From Calditrichota bacterium (GTDB lineage: Bacteria; Zhuqueibacterota; Zhuqueibacteria; Zhuqueibacterales; Geothermadaptataceae): a DNA stretch of 64,000 bases. Position 1 is the stretch's first letter; each line of letters opens with the position of its first letter. Positions 55,945 to 64,000 of the stretch are shown here, in pieces. The translations under genes and the position numbers were made by a program. The notes under the pieces are model-generated. The model was given only the letters and a program-made list of their open reading frames with translations. It was not told the origin of the DNA and made no database searches. The stretch lies in assembly GCA_008501765.1 (NCBI GenBank), contig QQUE01000015.1, positions 1-64,000 of the forward strand. The letters are read 5' to 3'.

Positions 55945-56961
55945 TCATTTTGAAAACTCGATTCCCGCAACCGTTTCCACGAGCGAGGGCACGGTGCGCA
56001 CACGTTTGATAGCAAAAAAATCATTGCCGGAATCCGCGAAACCGGCCGCACTGGTGACCGCCGAAATATAACCGGATTTCTCCACCATTTCGCGAATCGC
56101 AGGGGTAAAATATTCATACGGTCCACTATTTGGATAGGAAAAATGCTGGATTGGAGAGCCAAGTTTTTCTTCCATAAAAGATTTGCATTCGGATATTTCA
56201 GCCAACGCATCTGCGGGCTGTGCGTTTGGCAAATTGAGATGTGTCAAAGTGTGGGCGCCAAAAATCATCCCACCGCCCTGCATTTCTTTTATCTGCTCCC
56301 AGGTCAACATGAGCTTGTTCAATTTTTCTTCAAAAACAGCTTCTCCGAGCTGGCTGCGCACCTGGTGACGCACAGATTCGCGTGTTTCACGATCATTACT
56401 TTTGATGAGTCGAACTATTGCGCGGATTGCCCGCCAGCGCTGAACAATATTTTTCAGATTGTAAGTTTGTTTTTCTCCAGGGTGATCAATTGTAAAAGAA
56501 GTTTTTACAGTCCCTAAAATTAATATTGTAATCTCAGCCAACCAGAAATTCTCCCGGCGATCAATGGCATAGGCAGTGAGATAAATCGTAGCGCCTGCTT
56601 CATATTTTTTCAAAATTTTATAGGCTTGATAGTTATCCGCATAACCATCATCGAAGGTAAAAACAACAGAATTTTCTGGGATTTCCTGGCGGTTTCGCAA
56701 AAGCTGCACCGCTTCATCGAGGGAAATTACATTGTATTTTTGGGTAAAATAACGCACATGTTTTTCAAACTGGCGTGGCGAAATGGCGATGGACGGGCTG
56801 GTATAATCGTTCTTCGCACGCTCAACCACTGCGTGATAGCGCAAGATTGCAATTTTTTTATTGGGCTTGCGACGGCGCATTATAGCAAAAAATCCCGTAT
56901 AAAACAGGATAGATTTTATGAAAAAGGAAATTTTCATTTTGATAAAACGAAAGACAATCAT
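55945..56961 (-). CDS. Polysaccharide deacetylase (NodB-like)
   Basis: A 338-aa carbohydrate esterase family 4-like protein. Motif 1 is FTFDDGYADNY and motif 2 is the zinc-binding HxxxH in GAHTLTHLNLP, so metal binding looks intact. An N-terminal hydrophobic segment (about 10-25) may anchor it in the membrane. An ATG eight codons in (56937) is an alternative start. It likely removes acetyl groups from the nascent polysaccharide. Confidence 0.87.
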   Translation of the reverse strand: MIVFRFIKMKISFFIKSILFYTGFFAIMRRRKPNKKIAILRYHAVVERAKNDYTSPSIAISPRQFEKHVRYFTQKYNVISLDEAVQLLRNRQEIPENSVVFTFDDGYADNYQAYKILKKYEAGATIYLTAYAIDRRENFWLAEITILILGTVKTSFTIDHPGEKQTYNLKNIVQRWRAIRAIVRLIKSNDRETRESVRHQVRSQLGEAVFEEKLNKLMLTWEQIKEMQGGGMIFGAHTLTHLNLPNAQPADALAEISECKSFMEEKLGSPIQHFSYPNSGPYEYFTPAIREMVEKSGYISAVTSAAGFADSGNDFFAIKRVRTVPSLVETVAGIEFSK

Positions 56962-57004
56962 AATTGCAGCAATGGCATATTTTTAGTTCAAGGTTGGTAG
57001 TTAT

Positions 57005-58147
57005 TTATTCCCGCACTGTGTTCCAAAATGTATATGTGCGGCCGAAATAATTCTCGATTATTCCCTTTAAGCTGGCAAAGTTAACCAGCGAAAAATAATA
57101 AGGAATATAAAACAAGGCCGGTGTTTTTTCCCGTCCCTGGTATAATCGCCCGAAAAAAGCGAAGAGATAAAATATAACTTGTACAGCAAATATCCCATTG
57201 TATAAAATATTTTCACCGTACAGAAACAAATTACTGAAAAAAGCCAGGATCATGAAAACTGGAACCAGCCAGCGCAGCAATTTGTGGGAGAGCGCCTGAA
57301 TAGCAAAAAAGCCGAATCGGAACGGATTTAAAACGTGCCGCATCGTCATCATTCCCCGCCAGGCCCGATTAACTATTCGGACTTTGCGCCGGAATTCCTT
57401 TTCAAAACTTTCGCCACCTTTTTCGTAGGAAAAAGCCTCCGCTTCATAAACATTGCGATAGCCCATGCTGACGATTTGCAGCGGGTTAACAAAGTCAGAT
57501 AAATCTGATTTTTGCATCGGTCTGTAGAGGGAGTGGCGAATTGCGTAAATCGCGCCATCGCCACCGACAAGCGATCCGATATCACTCTCCAACTGCTTCA
57601 AAGCAAGCTCATAGCGCCAATAAAGATTTTCATTTTCGGTGGAATAATCGCCCGCGTCGATCGCATATCTGGACTCACCAGTGACAACGCCGACTGTGGG
57701 ATCAGCAAAATTTTGCACGACTTTGCGCACCACGTTTTTATCGTATATTGCATTGGCATCGGAAAATATAACAATTTCAGCATCCAGTTGCGGGATAACT
57801 TCGTTCAACCCAGCCGTTTTCCCCCCGCGTTCATCCAAACGATAAAGTTTTATATTTTGTGTATCAAAGGAAGAAACAATTTTATCGGTATCGTCCTCAG
57901 AACAATCGGAAATGACAACGATGTCCAATTTCTCAGCCGGATAATCAAGAGCACGTGAGTTTTCCAGTTTCCCGGCAATGACTTCTTCTTCGTTGTATGC
58001 CGAAATAACCAACGCAACTTTGGGTTCAGAATTCTTTTTATCTATATATTTCCGCCGCCCGGTTTTTTGCACCAGCAGCAAAAGCACAGGATAACCAGCA
58101 TAAACATAAATAATCATTCCGATATTAAACCAGAGAAGCCATTCCAC
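57005..58147 (-). CDS. Membrane glycosyltransferase family 2
   Basis: A 380-aa GT2 enzyme. An N-terminal helix precedes the nucleotide-sugar domain (VALVISAYNEEEVIAGKL, DIVVISDCSEDDT, FSDANAIYD as the metal-binding DxD equivalent, and VGGDGAIYAIR). C-terminal helices (about 275-365) resemble those of processive synthases. The QxxRW motif of cellulose-type synthases is replaced by RIVNRAWRGM. It probably builds or starts the polysaccharide at the inner membrane. Confidence 0.87.
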   Translation of the reverse strand: MEWLLWFNIGMIIYVYAGYPVLLLLVQKTGRRKYIDKKNSEPKVALVISAYNEEEVIAGKLENSRALDYPAEKLDIVVISDCSEDDTDKIVSSFDTQNIKLYRLDERGGKTAGLNEVIPQLDAEIVIFSDANAIYDKNVVRKVVQNFADPTVGVVTGESRYAIDAGDYSTENENLYWRYELALKQLESDIGSLVGGDGAIYAIRHSLYRPMQKSDLSDFVNPLQIVSMGYRNVYEAEAFSYEKGGESFEKEFRRKVRIVNRAWRGMMTMRHVLNPFRFGFFAIQALSHKLLRWLVPVFMILAFFSNLFLYGENILYNGIFAVQVIFYLFAFFGRLYQGREKTPALFYIPYYFSLVNFASLKGIIENYFGRTYTFWNTVRE

Positions 58148-58174
58148 AGATTTGTCCTTTAAAACCGTTTAAAC

Positions 58175-58190
58175 GTTTGAACGTTCAAAC
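58175..58190. promoter_or_regulatory. Perfect 16-bp palindrome in the GT2/FemAB spacer
   Basis: GTTTGAACGTTCAAAC is a perfect palindrome preceded by a second, overlapping one (CGTTTAAACG, 58166-58175). It sits in the 54-bp gap between the FemAB-like gene and the GT2 gene. It could be an operator or a small RNA hairpin. Confidence 0.35.
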
Positions 58191-58201
58191 AGGTGAAGTT
58201 T

Positions 58202-59227
58202 TTACGGTATATTTTTAACTATCGCCGGGCCAATTATTTTTGTGACCGGCAACGGTATTTTTTGCCATACTTTAATTGCTGCCTGAAATTTCGCGTTTTT
58301 CGGACTGATATCCGGCAAAGCGCCACCATGTGCCAGCCAATATTCCCAATTCAGGGGCAGTGGTTCCGCACCCCACTGGGCCTTAAATTTATAAGTTCCT
58401 TCATTTGGTGTGCTGCGGCCAAAATCGAACTTCCGGTATCCTTCATCGAGAGCAAGTTTCAGGGCCTGCCAATACATCATCATATTTCCGGAGAGCCGGT
58501 TGTACTCGCGTAGCGATGAAGCCCATGGAATTTCCATCATTTCACCGAATCCGACGACGAAGCCGGCGGCAACAGGCAATTTATCTTTGTAAACACAAAT
58601 GATCCAGGCATTGTCGGGAAAAGAGTGCAGCATATTTGCGAAAAGATATTTTGAATAAACCGGCGTGCCGAGGTCGCGCATATTTACCGTAAAAATGGAG
58701 TAAAAATGGCGCAGCAGTTCCATTTTACCAATCTGAACAGTCAATCCCTCTTTTTCAGGCTTGCGAATCTGGCTGCGCAGCTTGGACTTAAAACTCTGCC
58801 AGAGCTTCTCAGAATCTTCAGGCAAATCCAAAATCATGGCAACTTTGTGGCTTTTCCCTGGTAACTGTGGGTAAATTTTCTCAACATGGCGCAATTCGAG
58901 ATGGCTGGCCTGGCGTTCCTTTGTAATTCGGATGGCTTCTTCCAACATAGCGTTGGTTGCTGCTTCATTTTCTGAACAAACACCGCCATAATTAAAAAAC
59001 GGCACCGAAATAACAAAATTCCCAAACAACCGGTTCTTCATGTGAACCAATGGCAATACGCCACAAACATCATCCCCTTCTTTGGCCTGTAAATAGATTG
59101 TTTCATGGCCAAAAGTATTTTGGATAAGTCTTTGAATTTCAGGAAGATGATATATTTTTCCACCTGGGGCAGATTGGATAAATTTCTCTGCTGCCCCATT
59201 GGGTGAATACAGTTGTTCAATTGTCAT
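58202..59227 (-). CDS. FemAB-like (GNAT-fold) protein of exosortase-associated type
   Basis: A 341-aa protein with the duplicated GNAT-fold layout of FemAB proteins. Features are EVQRL-like N-terminal segments, FGNFVISVPFFNYGGV, LRSQIRKPEKEG, and late GMMMYWQALKLALDEGYRKFDFG reduced here to the signature YRKFDFGRSTPNEGTYKFK. This subgroup accompanies polysaccharide loci with exosortase/PEP-CTERM systems. It lies between the deacetylase and the GT2 gene. It probably adds an aminoacyl or acyl group to the polymer; the substrate is unknown. Confidence 0.8.
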   Translation of the reverse strand: MTIEQLYSPNGAAEKFIQSAPGGKIYHLPEIQRLIQNTFGHETIYLQAKEGDDVCGVLPLVHMKNRLFGNFVISVPFFNYGGVCSENEAATNAMLEEAIRITKERQASHLELRHVEKIYPQLPGKSHKVAMILDLPEDSEKLWQSFKSKLRSQIRKPEKEGLTVQIGKMELLRHFYSIFTVNMRDLGTPVYSKYLFANMLHSFPDNAWIICVYKDKLPVAAGFVVGFGEMMEIPWASSLREYNRLSGNMMMYWQALKLALDEGYRKFDFGRSTPNEGTYKFKAQWGAEPLPLNWEYWLAHGGALPDISPKNAKFQAAIKVWQKIPLPVTKIIGPAIVKNIP

Positions 59228-59272
59228 GGAATTTAATTTTGAATGTTTGTAAAACTTTTTGAGGTAATAGAA

Positions 59273-60172
59273 TCATTGCACCATTTTTGCGTATGAATTC
59301 CACTCGGGCTTTGTCTTTGGCCAAAGTTCAAATTCACTCCGTCCCTGCAACACCTGCAAAACGGTGGTAAAATCGAAATTCTTGAGCAGAGAAATAATGC
59401 GGTCTTCCATCAGAGTCAGGTTTCCATAGTGGCGGAGATGTTTCATGTTTCCAACGTCAATACGGGGAATTTGCGGATCGATTTCCCAGGGATGAAAATA
59501 GATAATCGTCGGTTCACCGGCCTTGTTCACCTTCTTAATCCCTTGCTTAAAAAACCAATAGGGCCACAAACGCAAGTATCCGCCCCCGGCTATCGGGACA
59601 TTTTTTCCGATAATTTTGGTTGTTGAAATAGGAAATTCAACGATACTGCCTTTGTCGGCGATATTAATTTTGAATGGAAATCGGGGGGCATCGGCTACGC
59701 CGTAAACATCGTGGCGAATGGGAAAAATACTGGAATCGTATTCAATACCCAATTCGATCAATTTTTCCAGTGCCCAGAGCGTGTCCCTGGTGATGGAATA
59801 ACTTGGCGCACGGTATCCCTTTATTTTCTCGCCGGTTATGCCTTCCAAAATTTCAATGGAACGGCCAACATCGTCTTGAAACTCATTCGGCGATTGTTCA
59901 AAAACCATACTATGACCATAGCCGTGCGAAGCAACTTCATGCCCATTTTTCTGCATGGCCAATACCAGTTCAGGATAGCGTTCAGCAACCCAGCCGAGTA
60001 CAAAAAATGTCGCTTTTACATTATGTCGGGAAAATATATTGAGAATTCGTACGGTATTATCCGTAACCGTACTCTCCATTTTATCCCAATCTGAATGACT
60101 TATGTGATGTCGGAAAAGGGAGACGTGAAACCAGTCTTCGACATCCACCGTTATTGCGTTGAGGACTCTCAT
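59273..60172 (-). CDS. Polysaccharide deacetylase of the exosortase-associated (DUF3473) type
   Basis: A 299-aa enzyme. The opening AITVDVEDWFHVSLF, zinc motif SHGYGH (HxxxH) and segment GYRAPSYSIT are characteristic of the deacetylase subfamily with a C-terminal DUF3473 region (here YFHPWEIDPQIPR). It is a second deacetylase in the cluster, distinct from the one at 55945. These usually sit next to FemAB-like genes, as here. Confidence 0.9.
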   Translation of the reverse strand: MRVLNAITVDVEDWFHVSLFRHHISHSDWDKMESTVTDNTVRILNIFSRHNVKATFFVLGWVAERYPELVLAMQKNGHEVASHGYGHSMVFEQSPNEFQDDVGRSIEILEGITGEKIKGYRAPSYSITRDTLWALEKLIELGIEYDSSIFPIRHDVYGVADAPRFPFKINIADKGSIVEFPISTTKIIGKNVPIAGGGYLRLWPYWFFKQGIKKVNKAGEPTIIYFHPWEIDPQIPRIDVGNMKHLRHYGNLTLMEDRIISLLKNFDFTTVLQVLQGRSEFELWPKTKPEWNSYAKMVQ

Positions 60173-60258
60173 TGATGCTCGTTCTGTGCGGTGAAGTGAG
60201 AAGATATGACATCCGTGCGCGAATTAATCTTGTCATCCGTGACAAAATTTACAATGGA

Positions 60259-61221
60259 TTATGCAACTGCAGTAATGATTGAGCTTTCAAAAATACTCTT
60301 ATAATAGGCAACTGTTCGGCGCAATCCCTCATCGAATTTAACTTGAGGTTCGTAGTTGAGCAGTTTTCTGGCCAGTTCAATTCCTGCCTGGGAATGTTTT
60401 ACATCACCGGTGCGGCTTTCGACGTATTTTGCGTTGGCTTTTACGTCGAGAATAATCTCTAATTTTTCGATCAGACTGTTTAATGTTAGCCGGTCGCCGC
60501 AAGCCAGATTCATGGCATTTCCTGAGGCCAAATCACTCTCACAGGCGAGTAAATTGCCGTGAACAACGTTTTCAATAAATGTAAAATCACGCGATTGCTC
60601 ACCATCCCCGTGAACGATTGGTGCTTCTCCGCGTAACAGGGCATTTATAAAAAGTGGAATAACCGCAGCATAATGCGATTTTGGGTCTTGCCGCGGTCCG
60701 AAGACATTAAAGTAGCGAAAAGCAACAGTCGGCACGCCGTAAACTATATTAAAACTCATAGCATAGCGCTCTGCCGCCAATTTTGAAACAGCATATGGTG
60801 AAAGCGGCAATGTCGGCATTTCTTCGACTTTCGGGAGCGTTGGGGTATTTCCATAAACGGAAGAACTCGAGGCCATGACAAAACGTTTGACTTTTTGGTC
60901 GCGCGCAGCGATGAGCATATTTAAAGTACCAGCAACATTGACAAAATTGGATGCAGCGGGATTTTCGATTGATCTTTGTACCGAGGGAAGCGCGGCTTGA
61001 TGAAGAATAAAATCAACGCCTTGGGCGGCTTTTTTTACAGTTTCTTCATTGCAAATATCACCCTCAATAAATTCAAAATCCCCTTTTGTTTTTTCAAGAT
61101 TCTCAATCCGACCCGTGCTCAAATCATCCAAAACACGGACGCTGTCCCCATTTTCAAGAATTTTGTGGGTAAGATTTGAACCTATAAACCCGGCACCACC
61201 TGTCACTAAAAACATTGCCAT
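60259..61221 (-). CDS. NAD-dependent epimerase/dehydratase (UDP-sugar 4-epimerase-like)
   Basis: A 320-aa extended SDR protein. The NAD-binding pattern TGGAGFIGSNL (7-17) and the catalytic Tyr-x3-Lys in YAVSKLAAERY (near 142-146) are intact, with Ser in MASSSSVYG upstream. The sequence is closest to UDP-glucose/UDP-GlcNAc 4-epimerases that supply nucleotide sugars to surface polysaccharide synthesis. Substrate preference cannot be read from the sequence. Confidence 0.9.
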   Translation of the reverse strand: MAMFLVTGGAGFIGSNLTHKILENGDSVRVLDDLSTGRIENLEKTKGDFEFIEGDICNEETVKKAAQGVDFILHQAALPSVQRSIENPAASNFVNVAGTLNMLIAARDQKVKRFVMASSSSVYGNTPTLPKVEEMPTLPLSPYAVSKLAAERYAMSFNIVYGVPTVAFRYFNVFGPRQDPKSHYAAVIPLFINALLRGEAPIVHGDGEQSRDFTFIENVVHGNLLACESDLASGNAMNLACGDRLTLNSLIEKLEIILDVKANAKYVESRTGDVKHSQAGIELARKLLNYEPQVKFDEGLRRTVAYYKSIFESSIITAVA

Positions 61222-61273
61222 TCGACATGCTCCTTTGTAAATTTAAACAACTCTCTCTTCATCACAAAAACGG

Positions 61274-61987
61274 TTAGAAAAATTTTTCTTCTGTCGTGCC
61301 GGGAGTGTAGTCATAACCGTAATATTTGTGATCATAATAATAAGGCAAAACGCCTTTCATATTATTAACAATTACTCCTAATATATTCAAGCCCGAATTT
61401 CGCATTAATTCAACTGCGCGGTTGACAATCTGTTTTTTTGTGTCCCCGGCCTTGATCACCATGATTGCTCCATCCATTTCCGTGCTCAAAATCAACGAGT
61501 CTGTCACTGGAATGATGGGTGGTGTATCAACAATCACTGCATCAAAATAGAATTTTATTTCAGAAAACAAATCTTTCATTCGTGGTGAATTAAATAATTC
61601 TGTCGGATTATCAATAACACCACCCGATGTTAATACTTGCAAATTATCAATTGGGCTGGGTTTGAAACAGGCGTCAAGGCTGCGCCGGCCTGTCAAAACA
61701 TCGGCCACGCCATCGTCTTTTGGCAAACCAAACAGGCTGTGCACACGCGGACGGCGTAAATCACAATCAACAATTATTGTTTTGGTATCCCTGTAACGAG
61801 CTACGGTGCAGGCAAGCAACGCAGCCGCGGTACTTTTGCCTTCGCTGATTGTTGCACTGGTGATCAGCACATTTTTGAATTCCTGTCCACCATGCAGGTT
61901 CAACATTTTTGAATGCAACCGGCGAAATTCAGTTGCTTCGGGTGATTCGTCCTTGAAATAATCGAGAATACTTCCACCGAAATCCAT
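61274..61987 (-). CDS. CpsD/CapB-type tyrosine autokinase
   Basis: A 237-aa cytoplasmic BY-kinase. The Walker A-type loop is SATISEGKST (44-53), Walker A' is IIVDCDLRRP (71-80), and Walker B is VIVDTPP (151-157). The C-terminus has a tyrosine cluster, YYYDHKYYGYDY (216-227), the expected autophosphorylation tail. The Wzz-like membrane adaptor found fused in Wzc proteins is absent, so a separate partner is needed and is not seen in the window. It regulates polysaccharide chain length and export. Confidence 0.92.
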   Translation of the reverse strand: MDFGGSILDYFKDESPEATEFRRLHSKMLNLHGGQEFKNVLITSATISEGKSTAAALLACTVARYRDTKTIIVDCDLRRPRVHSLFGLPKDDGVADVLTGRRSLDACFKPSPIDNLQVLTSGGVIDNPTELFNSPRMKDLFSEIKFYFDAVIVDTPPIIPVTDSLILSTEMDGAIMVIKAGDTKKQIVNRAVELMRNSGLNILGVIVNNMKGVLPYYYDHKYYGYDYTPGTTEEKFF

Positions 61988-62015
61988 AAATATTTCCCAA
62001 TCAGTTTTAATGTCT

Positions 62016-62039
62016 ATTTGCCAGGTTAATCTGGCGAAT
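62016..62039 (-). other. Hairpin in the TPR-kinase spacer
   Basis: ATTTGCCAG and CTGGCGAAT pair over 9 bp with one G-U, around a 6-nt loop, between the TPR gene and the tyrosine kinase gene. No T-tract is present; it may be an mRNA-processing or attenuation structure. Confidence 0.35.
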
Positions 62040-62076
62040 ACTGCGTTGCAATGATTCCGTTCGTTGCAGCGCAGTT

Positions 62077-63198
62077 CTATTTCAAAATGGCGTCAAAAAG
62101 GAGTTGAATTCCTTTTTGATCGTACTCGGCAAGGCGCTGATTGCGTTTTGCCCGGATAAATTCAGGATTGATTTCCAGCGCTTTGTCAAATTGCAGCGAT
62201 GCTTTATTATTGATAATTTTACTCAATATAACGTAGGCTACGCCCAAATGGTTATACAGGTCAGCATAATTTGGATATTTTTTCAGATTTTTTTCGATCT
62301 GCTTGATGTGGCGTAAAACCATCCCACTCTTGAGTTTATTTTCATTGTGTAAAACGCGCAAATAAAAATCGAGAATAAATGGAAAATCGGTTGTTGGGGC
62401 AACATAGCGCTTGCCTTTTTCAAATTCTGAAAATGCCTGTTCAAACTCTTTATTGCGCAAAAGTGCCTCTGCCCGGTCAAAATTTTCATTTCGATAGGCC
62501 GGGTTGATTTTAATAGCCTTTTCCATGCATTCCATGACTTTGACATAAACATTAACCGACAAATTAAAATCTTCTCGCTTATGGGCATTTAAAACGAAGG
62601 CGAGGCCTAAATTATAAAATGCTTCAGCGTAATATGTATTGATTTCAACAGCCTTTTCGAAGCACTCAACACCGCGTTTGCACTGCCCTTTTTTCAGGTA
62701 CGCAAGTCCGAGATTATTATGCACGTCGGCAAATTGCGAGCGCAGTTTGATCGCCATACGCAAAACTTTCGTCGCTTCATCAACTCTGTCAACGCCGAGA
62801 TAAGCACGTCCCAGGCTATTGTAAATAAGAGCGTTATCTTTATCTAAAACAGCGGCTTCTTCAAATTCTTGCACCGCTTCCTCAAACATGCCACGGCGCA
62901 AAAATGCCAGCCCTAAAAGATTTTTGGTTTCAACCTGATCCGTATCCCGCATTTTTTGAGAGAGACCAAGCAGGGATTGCACTTCCGCTTTTTTCTCGTC
63001 ATGAAAAGTGCGGGTTTGCTGCAATAATTGCTCACCTTTGACAGCTTTATCATATTCCTTAAATTGCGTATTTATTAAAGCGCCATTGCGAAAAAACGAT
63101 GATATGATACGGTTTTCATATTCACTGTTTGCCGTTTTCAGAAAATATTCGCTATTTTGATTTGACCGAATAACATCGTTAAATATAAAATCACCCAT
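62077..63198 (-). CDS. TPR-repeat protein of the polysaccharide cluster
   Basis: A 373-aa protein without a signal peptide. Tandem TPRs run from about residue 100 (NLLGLAFLRRGMFEEAVQEF, YNSLGRAYLGVDRVDEATKV, NNLGLAYLKKGQCKRGVECF) to the C-terminus. It is upstream of the tyrosine kinase gene on the same strand. It is likely a cytoplasmic scaffold; no enzymatic role is visible. Confidence 0.8.
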   Translation of the reverse strand: MGDFIFNDVIRSNQNSEYFLKTANSEYENRIISSFFRNGALINTQFKEYDKAVKGEQLLQQTRTFHDEKKAEVQSLLGLSQKMRDTDQVETKNLLGLAFLRRGMFEEAVQEFEEAAVLDKDNALIYNSLGRAYLGVDRVDEATKVLRMAIKLRSQFADVHNNLGLAYLKKGQCKRGVECFEKAVEINTYYAEAFYNLGLAFVLNAHKREDFNLSVNVYVKVMECMEKAIKINPAYRNENFDRAEALLRNKEFEQAFSEFEKGKRYVAPTTDFPFILDFYLRVLHNENKLKSGMVLRHIKQIEKNLKKYPNYADLYNHLGVAYVILSKIINNKASLQFDKALEINPEFIRAKRNQRLAEYDQKGIQLLFDAILK

Positions 63199-63288
63199 TT
63201 TTTTTACCCATTTTTAACGTGTTGTCTTTCCATGTTGTTTACTTGTCATTGTCGTTGTCCGAAAGTCTGCAATATCGAGGATTGTCCA

Positions 63289-64000
63289 TCATGTTCTGTG
63301 AGATTGCGCAAATTCAATTCGTTTATTTCGTGTGCTCAAGTCGATCTCATTTAATTTTTTAAAAATCATCGACCTGGTCAGGGTATTTTCAGCATGTCCC
63401 ATTTTAATGAGTGCAAGTCGTATTCCGCTTGGACCATAAGTTGGATTCGCAACAATTATGCGCATTATATTTTGCAACAAAGCGTCGCCGCGTACATTGC
63501 GTGTCGGTGTTCCAAACTGGCTTGAACGCTGCATACTTTGCGCACCCAAAGGATTGCCATGTTTCCGGAGCGGCCGTTCAGTTTTTGGGCCCGGCGTACC
63601 AAGTGGGCGGCCAAAATAGAATTCTGTATCAAAAAACTTGCCTCGGGAACTCTTGCCTTCAACGTCTTTCTCTTTTTGATTCGCCACTGCCCGCTTCGAC
63701 GGTTCTACGACGCTGGCGTCAGGTTCTTCTTTCTCTTCCGCGATGGTGGAATGCCGTGCTACATCAGGTGACTGATTTTCCTTGGTGGAACTTGGTTGAT
63801 CTTCCGTTTTCTTATTTTGCTCCGCCAATTCTTCGTCACTCTCATCAGGTGCCGGTTCATCAAATCCCATGGTTTCATTTTCAGAAATTTCCATTTGATC
63901 GGGTTGTTCGGCATCACTTTCTTCCTCTTTGTCCTGCGGAATATCTTCCTCCAGCGATTCATTTTCTTCTTCAAATTCATCATCTGAAGGCAATTGAAAT
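63289..64000 (-). CDS. Acidic low-complexity protein with C-terminal helix-turn-helix-like domain (5' end cut by window)
   Basis: The frame is open to the window edge; the first candidate start inside is TTG at 63993, and the gene probably begins outside. The visible 235 aa have an N-terminal half dominated by Glu, Asp, Gln and Ser. A basic linker and a C-terminal segment follow (ALLQNIMRIIVANPTYGPSG, then IRLALIKMGH), which resembles the winged or helix-turn-helix domains of IS481/IS3-type DNA-binding proteins. It is adjacent to and co-oriented with the TPR gene. Function is unknown; a regulatory role for the polysaccharide genes is possible. Confidence 0.6.
   Translation of the reverse strand, partial: FQLPSDDEFEEENESLEEDIPQDKEEESDAEQPDQMEISENETMGFDEPAPDESDEELAEQNKKTEDQPSSTKENQSPDVARHSTIAEEKEEPDASVVEPSKRAVANQKEKDVEGKSSRGKFFDTEFYFGRPLGTPGPKTERPLRKHGNPLGAQSMQRSSQFGTPTRNVRGDALLQNIMRIIVANPTYGPSGIRLALIKMGHAENTLTRSMIFKKLNEIDLSTRNKRIEFAQSHRT

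Overview
The window reads as chromosomal DNA from a Gram-negative bacterium of the FCB superphylum. Evidence is a PorU-type type IX secretion (T9SS) peptidase, three further secreted proteins ending in the T9SS sorting domain (NYPNPFN-like start and a basic C-terminal strand), a DUF5777-like barrel, and a two-subunit methylmalonyl-CoA mutase. Moderate GC, frequent weak ribosome-binding sites and several non-ATG starts (GTG, TTG) are also seen. A Calditrichota- or Ignavibacteria-like lineage would fit, but no 16S gene is present and the phylum cannot be fixed.

Layout. 0.3-6.9 kb: tyrS and smpB (minus), the PorU-like peptidase (plus), tRNA-Leu(CAG) with its terminator and a small zinc-ribbon protein. 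7.2-15.6 kb: a type IV pilus/type II secretion-like operon in assembly order (PilB ATPase, PilC, pilin, PilM, PilN, PilO, PilP/GspC-like, short secretin, stand-alone receiver). It converges on a minus-strand minor pilin operon (PilV, PilX and PilW-like, 15.9-17.9 kb). No PilT retraction ATPase and no prepilin peptidase lie in the window. 17.9-18.75 kb holds a nested miniature inverted-repeat element. 18.75-23.0 kb: methylmalonyl-CoA mutase small and large subunits.

23.7-33.3 kb: a co-directional block of a cupredoxin-like protein, an outer-membrane barrel, a sensor kinase and an NtrC-type regulator, then a haem lipoprotein, a T9SS-exported protein with five His/Asp-rich repeats, a YceI protein and a DUF5777-like barrel. 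It looks like a metal- or redox-responsive envelope system. 33.6-36.0 kb: a BlaI-type repressor and an M56 (BlaR1-like) membrane protease whose sensor region is replaced by two M23 endopeptidase domains. 36.4-43.2 kb: a CBM9-like T9SS protein, a JAMM protease plus E1/rhodanese pair, and a GH18-type T9SS protein. 43.2-44.7 kb: a TPR lipoprotein bracketed by two copies of one 15-bp hairpin.

45.0-45.9 kb: nine exact-length 91-bp tandem units, each with two hairpins, starting 3 nt beyond the carB stop codon; this is the most unusual structure here. 45.9-50.3 kb: carB and carA. 50.6-53.2 kb: a membrane multihaem cytochrome fused to TPRs. 53.4-64.0 kb: a minus-strand exopolysaccharide cluster (phosphotransferase-like protein, two glycosyltransferases, two deacetylases, FemAB-like protein, epimerase, CpsD-like kinase, TPR protein, acidic protein cut by the window edge). 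It resembles exosortase-associated clusters, but no exosortase is present here.
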